11,517 nt of DNA. It comes from Gracilaria caudata. Its lineage: Eukaryota > Rhodophyta > Florideophyceae > Gracilariales > Gracilariaceae. The DNA lies in the NCBI GenBank assembly GCA_030374735.1, contig JASCIV010000830.1, forward strand, positions 1 to 11,517, in the 5' to 3' direction. The position numbers and the translations under genes were made by a program. Shown one piece after another: positions 7,067-11,517 of the stretch. The notes beneath the pieces were generated by a model. That model did not search any database and had not been told where the DNA came from. It worked only from the letters and a program-made list of their open reading frames with translations. The first letter of the stretch is position 1. Every line of letters starts with the position of its first letter.

Positions 7067-7516
7067 AAAACGTGAGTTGGCGAGCGGAGCTTTGCGGGAG
7101 CGAGGTGGCACGCCGAAGGCAATCGAGCGCGAAACTCGAGTTCTGTTTTTGGTTTGCCAAGACGCGGGAGCAGATTTGGGCGGTGGTGGTGCGGGGAGAG
7201 GGGGTACTGTATCTATGTACAAAGGGAAGGCTATCTAACTGCTGACGCTGCTGGAGTGACGAGCGGCGCGCTGAATTTGTGGAACGCACAAGACGCTGTA
7301 ACTTTTGGACAGGGCTGAGGCGCGTGAGGACGCGAGCGGCGGTGAGCGCGCACGGCGCACACATGCATTGTGGGTGCCGATCTCAACAGCGCTTGTTGGA
7401 TCTCGCTGCGTTTGCGAGCCGTAAAAACTGTTTCTTATAATCATCATCACAGTGATGTCTGCGCCGCGGGGTGGTGAAGGTTGCGTGCGTGTTTAAAAGC
7501 TGCGCTTGTAATCAAA
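7067..7516. promoter_or_regulatory. Divergent promoter region between ALKBH6 and dehydrogenase genes
   Basis: This 450-base region separates two outward-pointing starts. Its first part (7067-7222) is open in the ALKBH6 frame and would encode a proline-rich leader if a non-ATG start or upstream exon were used. No family signature occurs in the other open frame at 7235-7450 (minus). No clear TATA box; TTTAAAA at 7492-7498, about 20 bases before the dehydrogenase ATG, is the only AT-rich box close to a start. Confidence 0.35.
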
Positions 7517-8596
7517 ATGGACGCGCAGCGCGCGTCGCAGCGCCCGACGGTGCGCTTTGTGCAGTTCGACGCGCCGCAGCAGGTGTCGGTGCGAAGCGAG
7601 CCGCTCGGCGAGTGCAAGATGGGCGAGGTGCAGGTGCGCACCGAGTTCTCGGCGGTGTCGACTGGCACCGAGCTGCTGCTGTACAACGGGCGCATGCCGA
7701 CGGACGTGGCGGCGGACCAGCTGTTTGAAACGCAGCAGCAGCCGTTCTCGTATCCGTGTCGATACGGTTACGCGGCGGTGGGCACCGTGACGCAATCTCA
7801 CGACGAGACGGTGCCGACAGGCAGCACTGTGTTCGCGTTCCGCGAGCACTGCTCGCACTTTTGCGAGAAGGCAAGCAACGTGCTGCTGGTGGCGCGCGAC
7901 GTGGACATGCTGGACGCGTGCTTCCTGCCCGGCGTGGAGACGGCGCTGAGCCTCGCGTTCGACGCGAACATTCTGCCGGGCGAGACGGTGACGATTGTTG
8001 GACAGGGCATGGTGGGGCTGCTGTTGACGGCGGTGCTGCGGCGGCTGCACCCATACAGCCGCATTGTGACGGTTGACAGCAACGGCACACGGCGACAGCT
8101 GTCGGTGGAACGCGCGGGCGCTGACTACTCGTTTGACGCTCACGAGGCGAACGGCAGCGCGATGCGCGCGCTGTTTCCGGCCGGCACGGACGTGAGCGTG
8201 GACGTGACGGGGCGCGGCGAGGGGCTGCAAACGGCCATCTGCAGCACGCGCGACCACGGGCGCGTGGTGATTGGCTCGTGGTATGGAAGCAGCTGCGTGG
8301 AGCTACCGCGGCTGGGCGCGCGCTTCCATCGCAGCCACATGCAGCTGGTGGCGTCGCAGGTGAGCGCGCTTCCACCGCGGCTGGCGGGGCGGTGGACGAA
8401 GAAGCGCCGCTTCGATCTGGCGTGGCGCCTGCTGCGCGACATTGCGCCCGCGCGGCGCTTTGCGCCGTGCGTGCTGCGCGTGGACGCCGCGCCGCGCGCG
8501 TACGCGCAGCTGGCGCGCGGCGCGCAGCTGCAGGTGCTGTTCCGCTACCACCACCAGCAGCAGCGGCAGCAGCAGCAGCAGCAGCAGCACGCGTGA
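7517..8596 (+). CDS. Zinc-independent medium-chain dehydrogenase, BchC-like
   Basis: The 359-residue protein has an N-terminal GroES-like half and a C-terminal Rossmann half. FSAVSTGTELLLYNGRMP (44-61) closely follows the SGISTGTE...SGRMP stretch of BchC (bacteriochlorophyllide a dehydrogenase). FLPGVETALS (136-145) precedes TVTIVGQGMVGLL with the dinucleotide motif Gly162-x-Gly164-x2-Gly167. VIGSWYG (251-257), ARFHRSH (268-274) and RRFDLAW (297-303) are marks of the same oxidoreductase group in cyanobacteria and algae as I recall it. The catalytic zinc Cys of classic alcohol dehydrogenases is replaced by Ser in SAVSTGTE, and the four-Cys structural zinc loop is missing, so it should not be a zinc enzyme. 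NAD(P)H-dependent redox is expected; the substrate is unknown, and a chlorophyll link is only suggested by similarity. ATG 7517 is the first in frame. The C-terminus ends in a His/Gln-rich tail. Its stop is 39 bp from the METTL18 stop. Confidence 0.8.
   Translation: MDAQRASQRPTVRFVQFDAPQQVSVRSEPLGECKMGEVQVRTEFSAVSTGTELLLYNGRMPTDVAADQLFETQQQPFSYPCRYGYAAVGTVTQSHDETVPTGSTVFAFREHCSHFCEKASNVLLVARDVDMLDACFLPGVETALSLAFDANILPGETVTIVGQGMVGLLLTAVLRRLHPYSRIVTVDSNGTRRQLSVERAGADYSFDAHEANGSAMRALFPAGTDVSVDVTGRGEGLQTAICSTRDHGRVVIGSWYGSSCVELPRLGARFHRSHMQLVASQVSALPPRLAGRWTKKRRFDLAWRLLRDIAPARRFAPCVLRVDAAPRAYAQLARGAQLQVLFRYHHQQQRQQQQQQQHA
8555..8587 (+). repeat. CAG trinucleotide repeat encoding poly-Gln at the dehydrogenase C-terminus
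   Basis: Eleven codons, CAG x3, CGG x1, CAG x7, encode QQQRQQQQQQQ immediately before the final HA and the stop. The family does not need this tail, so it looks like a microsatellite expansion into the last coding bases. The interrupting CGG may limit slippage. Confidence 0.9.
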
Positions 8597-8635
8597 TGCG
8601 CCGCGGCACACAAAACGCTTTGCGCTTTTTTTTTG
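8597..8635. other. 39-bp convergent gap between dehydrogenase and METTL18 stops
   Basis: A T-run at 8626-8634 touches the METTL18 stop codon. With only 39 bases between stops, at least one transcript must end inside, or run antisense through, the opposite coding region. No AATAAA is present. Confidence 0.5.
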
Positions 8636-9556
8636 CTATTTATGAACGCGCACGCGCACGATTTCGCGCACGTTGCTGTGGCGGTCGCGGAACTCGCGCA
8701 CCACGTCCGCGCGCACGCGCACGCGCAACGCGTGCGCGCTGCGCTGCAGCGCGGCGCGGAACGCGGCGGTGCCGCCGCCCACGCCAAAGTAGTACGTCTT
8801 GGCGGCCACCAGCGCCACGCCGCTCTCGTGCAGACAGCGGCAGATGCACTCCGCCAGCGCGTCGCACTGCGCGCGCGCGTACACGGTGTCGGCGGACAGA
8901 ATCACGTCGAAGCGCGCCGGCGGCAGCAGCGGCGGCAGCGAGCGCCAGTCGCCGCAAAAGTAGCGCACGTCCGCGCCGGCGGCCGGCGCGTTGGCGCGCA
9001 CGTTGGGAATGGTCACCTGCTGCAGCACCTGCTCGTTGTAGTCGTGAATGCACAGCGCGCGCGCGCCCTGCAGCGCGGCCACGATGGCGGGCACGGCGTG
9101 GCCCGCGCCCAGCTCCAGCACGCTCTTGTGGCGACACTGCGGCTGCTGCTGCAGGTACAGCGCCAGGTCGGTGGCGCACTCCCACAGCTTGTAGCCGCCC
9201 TCGTACACGGCGGGCACGATGTCAGCGCGCGACGACGCCAGCTGCGGCGGCGGCGCGGCGCAGCTCTTGCGTAGCAGCAGCTCGCCCACGCGCAGCGCCT
9301 CCTGCGGCGCGCGCGCGTCGCGCGCCGGCGGCGGCGGCGGCAGCACCTCGCGCGCGCGCGCCTCGCGCGGTGGCGACGGCGGCGGCGACGGCGGCGGCGA
9401 CGACGGCGGCGGCGACGACGGCGGCGGCAACGGCGATGGCGACGGCGGCGCGTCGGGCCGCGACTCGCGCGCCTCGCGCGCCTCGCACGGCGGCGACGTG
9501 GCGGCGGAGGCGGCAGCAGCAGCAGCGCGCGCGCCAAAGTTGAACTTGAACGCCAT
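8636..9556 (-). CDS. METTL18: METTL18/Hpm1 protein-histidine N-methyltransferase
   Basis: The 306-residue protein starts MAFKFNFG, the aromatic-rich start seen in this family. It then shows DIVPAVYEGGYKLWECATDL (112-131), the SAM motif I VLELGAGHAVPAI (146-158), HDYNEQVL (171-178) with TIPNVRAN, FCGDW (200-204), ILSADTVY (219-226) and YYFGVGGG (255-262). The WEC..DL, DYN and YFGVGGG motifs together are specific for METTL18/Hpm1. The enzyme transfers methyl from S-adenosylmethionine to a histidine of ribosomal protein RPL3 (His245 in human, His243 in yeast) and so tunes translation. Length is below human (372) and yeast (377). A low-complexity Ala then Pro/Ser segment (about 11-85) replaces the usual N-terminal region. 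The frame stays open upstream to about 10174 only because the DNA is GC-rich; the conserved MAFKFNFG sets the start. Confidence 0.88.
   Translation of the reverse strand: MAFKFNFGARAAAAAASAATSPPCEAREARESRPDAPPSPSPLPPPSSPPPSSPPPSPPPSPPREARAREVLPPPPPARDARAPQEALRVGELLLRKSCAAPPPQLASSRADIVPAVYEGGYKLWECATDLALYLQQQPQCRHKSVLELGAGHAVPAIVAALQGARALCIHDYNEQVLQQVTIPNVRANAPAAGADVRYFCGDWRSLPPLLPPARFDVILSADTVYARAQCDALAECICRCLHESGVALVAAKTYYFGVGGGTAAFRAALQRSAHALRVRVRADVVREFRDRHSNVREIVRVRVHK
9371..9450. repeat. GGC/GAC imperfect trinucleotide tract inside METTL18
   Basis: Near-uninterrupted GGCGGCGAC-type repeats encode, on the minus strand, the Pro/Ser run of METTL18 (residues about 36-62). The period of 9-12 bases with small variations (GAT, AAC) suggests repeated slippage. 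It keeps the reading frame and falls before the first conserved methyltransferase motif. Confidence 0.85.
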
Positions 9557-9920
9557 CACGGAATGGGGCGGAACAGCGCGACGCGGCGGGGCGGAGCGCG
9601 CCGCTCGGCAGCGGCGGCGGCGGCGGCAGCGCGCGGCAGCACAGCAACGCCAAGCGCGTGTGCGCGCACCATCCCCCGCCCCCCGCCCCCCGCCTCGCGC
9701 TCGCGCGCTCGCACGCGCCGCCCCGGAAAGGGGCGCGCGCGTGGCGCACCGGCACCGGTGCACGGCCGCCAGCAACGCCAAACAAAACGCCAAAAAAAAC
9801 GGTGCGTCGGTTGCCGTGGCGCTCGTTGTTGTTGTTTGTTTGCTGTGCGTGCACGCGCGCGTGCATTGCCGCCGCGCGCGCCGCGCGCCCCGGCGCAGCG
9901 CGCACGCGCGCACGCGCACG

Positions 9921-9955
<35 letters not shown>

Positions 9956-10183
9956 GCACGCGCGCGCGCGCCCCGCGTCGTGGCGGCTCTCGTGAGCGCC
10001 GCCGCCGCCGCCGCGCCGCGCCGCGCCGCGCCGCCCGCGACGCCATCGAATGCCGCGCGGTCGCCGTCCGCTAAAATATTCTACACTATTTACTTGTTTT
10101 CTCTCTTTTTTTTTGTACAGGTCCGGTCCGTTGTCGTATACACAATCCGCCCCAATCCGCCCCATCTCCCCCACCCCTAACCC
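9557..10183. promoter_or_regulatory. METTL18 upstream region with alternating purine-pyrimidine repeat, and 3' region of the next gene
   Basis: Both flanking genes run leftward, so this 627-base gap should contain the METTL18 promoter and the 3' end of the BRK-like gene. Features seen: GGC-rich DNA next to the start, a long CA/CG alternating tract at 9898-9971, and an AT-richer patch at 10073-10116 with a 9-T run (10106-10114). A GGGCGGATTG motif occurs twice in tandem on the minus strand at about 10143-10163. Open frames here on both strands lack family signatures. Confidence 0.4.
9898..9971. repeat. CA microsatellite in a long alternating purine-pyrimidine tract
   Basis: A perfect (CA) run of 29 bases lies at 9925-9953. 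It extends on the right into CGCACGCGCG-type DNA without a break, giving 49 bases of strict alternation (9923-9971). A further 24-base alternating stretch precedes it (9898-9921) after a single break, and another of 23 bases lies at 9844-9866. Such sequences are the classical substrate for left-handed Z-DNA under negative supercoiling. Confidence 0.9.
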
Positions 10184-11517
10184 TCACAGCGCCATCAGCT
10201 CCACCTCGTCGTCGTCCTCTTCCATTTCTTCCTCCTCCTCCCCAGACGAGCTCGACACGCTCGACGTCACCGCCAGCTTCTTCCCCTCCCCCTCGTCCTC
10301 CTCGTCCGTCATCACCATCGCCGCCGCCGCCGCCGCCGCCGCGGCGCACGGGCTCCGCGACAGCACCAGCAGCCCCTCCAGTGCGTCATGGAAGCTGGCC
10401 GATTCCGGTGCCGACCATGCCAACCGCTGCGCCGGCGCGCGCGAGCCAATCACCTTGCGGTTGCGGTTGCGCCGCGACGAGCTCAGCTGCCCTTCCTCCT
10501 TGGGCACCCACCCCGGGTGCTGCCGCATCCACGCCTGCAGGTTGCGCCGGCACGGCGCCGCGTTTCCAGATATAGTGCGCCCGTTGGCCGGGTTCCACAC
10601 CGTCACGCGCGGCTCGCGCGGCGCGCGGAAGGAGCGCTCCAGCAGCGCCGCGCCCGCCTCCGACTGCATCACGTCGTACGAGCTCACCGACGCCGGCGAG
10701 CCCACCGCCGGCAGTAGCGCGCGGTTCTTGGCCATGCCGCGCTTGAGCATGTGGTGCGCGCAGTAAAGCATGGGCGCCTCCATCTTGGGCGCGCCCACCG
10801 CCGCCAGCACCTTGCGCCACAGCTGCGCGTCGATGGCGTGCGGCGCGCACGCCAGCGTGTGGCAGTGCTGCGCCAGAGAGAACAGCGCCTCCTGCAGCCG
10901 CACAAAGTCGTCCGCGCTCCACGACAGGATGGCGTTGTCGTCGCACTCCGCCACGCCGCCCGCCAGCGCGCGCAGCCGCTTGGCCGCGTCGTCGGCCAGC
11001 AGCGCCGCCACCGGGTAGCAGCACAGCACGGAGAACGACTGCGCCGCGGCGCGCGCGCGCCGCGCGGCCGAGCGCCGCTTGGACGACTTGAGCTCGTCCG
11101 CCTTCTCCTCCCAGCCGGGGTGCGCGTCGAGCCACGCGCGCAGGTTGCGCCTGTACGGCGCGGCGTTGCCGGCCACCGTCTTGCCGGTGAGCGGCTCCCA
11201 CACCGTCACGTGCTCGTCGTCGGGCGACAGCTCGCCGAACAGCGACGCGGGGTAGCTGGGCGGCAGGTGCGGCAGCGAGCGCGGCATGGGCGCGGTGGGC
11301 GACAGCTCGAGCGATGCGGCGGGCGCGGACGCCGTGCGGTGCGCGCTGGGCGCGTGGCGCGCGCGCGGGATGGGCACGGGCGCGGCGGGCTTGAACGAGC
11401 GGTGCATGGCGGCGGCCACGCGCTGCGGCGGCGGCGCGGAGGTGCTGATGGGCGGCGCGGCGCCGGCGGCGGGCGGCGCGGAGGTGGCGTGGGGCAGGGG
11501 GGTGCTGAAGGCGGTGG
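10184..11517 (-). CDS. Protein with two BRK-like domains and an acidic C-terminus (partial, start outside window)
   Basis: The frame is open from the right edge to the TGA at 10184-10186 and gives at least 443 residues. The first ATG inside is 11407, but the upstream in-frame sequence continues Pro/Ala/Ser/Thr-rich to the edge, so the true start may lie beyond. Two copies of a 33-residue unit are visible: 11111-11209 (VTVWEPLTGK..AGNAAP...NLRAWLDAHPGW) and 10508-10606 (VTVWNPANGR..SGNAAP...NLQAWMRQHPGW), 22 of 33 identical. The pattern, a V-x-V strand, Gly, G-x-x-AP, L-x-x-W and HPG-aromatic, fits the BRK domain of Brahma/CHD-type chromatin remodellers. Basic Ser/Arg/Lys segments follow each copy. 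The 168-residue spacer is helical with no motif I know. The tail has an Ala run (359-367, counting from 11419) and a Glu/Asp cluster ending ELMAL. No helicase is visible. A nuclear chromatin role is inferred. Confidence 0.7.
   Translation of the reverse strand, partial: TAFSTPLPHATSAPPAAGAAPPISTSAPPPQRVAAAMHRSFKPAAPVPIPRARHAPSAHRTASAPAASLELSPTAPMPRSLPHLPPSYPASLFGELSPDDEHVTVWEPLTGKTVAGNAAPYRRNLRAWLDAHPGWEEKADELKSSKRRSAARRARAAAQSFSVLCCYPVAALLADDAAKRLRALAGGVAECDDNAILSWSADDFVRLQEALFSLAQHCHTLACAPHAIDAQLWRKVLAAVGAPKMEAPMLYCAHHMLKRGMAKNRALLPAVGSPASVSSYDVMQSEAGAALLERSFRAPREPRVTVWNPANGRTISGNAAPCRRNLQAWMRQHPGWVPKEEGQLSSSRRNRNRKVIGSRAPAQRLAWSAPESASFHDALEGLLVLSRSPCAAAAAAAAAMVMTDEEDEGEGKKLAVTSSVSSSSGEEEEEMEEDDDEVELMAL
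10508..10606 (-). other. BRK-like domain copy 2
   Basis: Encodes VTVWNPANGR, TISGNAAP, RRNLQAWM and RQHPGW, followed by SSSRRNRNRK. It keeps every anchor position of copy 1 (VTVW, Gly, GNAAP, NL, AW, HPGW), which argues for selection on the fold rather than recent duplication, because the flanks are unlike. Confidence 0.7.
11111..11209 (-). other. BRK-like domain copy 1
   Basis: Encodes VTVWEPLTGK, TVAGNAAP, RRNLRAWL and DAHPGW, followed by a basic KSSKRRSAARRARA segment that could bind nucleic acid or act as a nuclear localisation signal. It lies about 500 bases upstream, in coding direction, of copy 2. Confidence 0.7.

Noticed and set aside
7067..7222. Proline-rich 52-residue N-terminal extension of ALKBH6
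   Set aside because: The frame is open but has no ATG upstream of 7066, and human ALKBH6 has a short N-terminus.
7493..8609. Long minus-strand open frames across the dehydrogenase gene
   Set aside because: Composition is Arg/Ala/Pro/His-biased with no domain, while the plus-strand frame carries a recognisable dehydrogenase.
8278..9543. Long plus-strand open frame antisense to METTL18 and overlapping the dehydrogenase end
   Set aside because: Its translation is Arg/Ala-rich low complexity, as expected from GC-rich DNA read in the wrong frame. METTL18 on the other strand has clear family motifs throughout.
9557..10174. N-terminal extension of METTL18 by about 200 residues
   Set aside because: The extension crosses the CA microsatellite and is low complexity. 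MAFKFNFG is the conserved family start.
1..11517. tRNA genes, CRISPR arrays, bacterial operons or a defence system
   Set aside because: No tRNA B-box with a cloverleaf, no regularly spaced direct repeats, and no prokaryotic gene layout were found on either strand.

Overview
The window is nuclear DNA from a eukaryote with a compact, intron-poor genome. Eight protein genes lie in 11.5 kb. Only one of them needs an intron (89 nt, GT...AG), and the families are eukaryotic: a membrane RING E3, PRCC, ALKBH6, METTL18/Hpm1 and a BRK-like chromatin domain. There are no bacterial operons, ribosome binding sites or phage genes. The relatives I recall (plant phloem-protein-2-like A10, a BchC-like dehydrogenase, an ATL-like RING) point loosely to a microalga, possibly red. 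The species cannot be fixed from the sequence, and this placement is inference.

Layout, left to right. 1-631 is the 3' end of a hAT-type DNA transposon: a decayed transposase C-terminus, subterminal repeats and a terminal CACCCCTG. 632-1431 holds no recognisable gene. 1432-2229 (-) is a small kinase-like gene of a type I know from filamentous fungi. Bases 1 to about 2500 are visibly AT-richer than the rest. From about 2520 onward the DNA is GC-rich, and it becomes very GC-rich after 7500. Then follow a single-pass membrane RING protein (2993-3870 +, two exons), a short PRCC homologue (3987-4502 -), a PP2-A10-like repeat protein (5127-6254 +), ALKBH6 (6419-7066 -), a BchC-like medium-chain dehydrogenase (7517-8596 +), METTL18/Hpm1 histidine methyltransferase (8636-9556 -) and a tandem BRK-like domain protein that runs off the right edge (10184-11517 -).

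The first seven genes alternate strictly in strand, so they form head-to-head pairs with shared promoters (450-763 bp) and tail-to-tail pairs with very short gaps (116, 164 and 39 bp). The products do not form one pathway. They are mostly housekeeping genes of RNA, translation and chromatin biology plus one ubiquitin ligase. The points most worth a second look are the BRK-like tandem protein, the fungal-type kinase beside a transposon in an AT-rich block, the Asp-substituted RING, the four-fold repeat in the PP2-A10-like protein, and the minimal PRCC.
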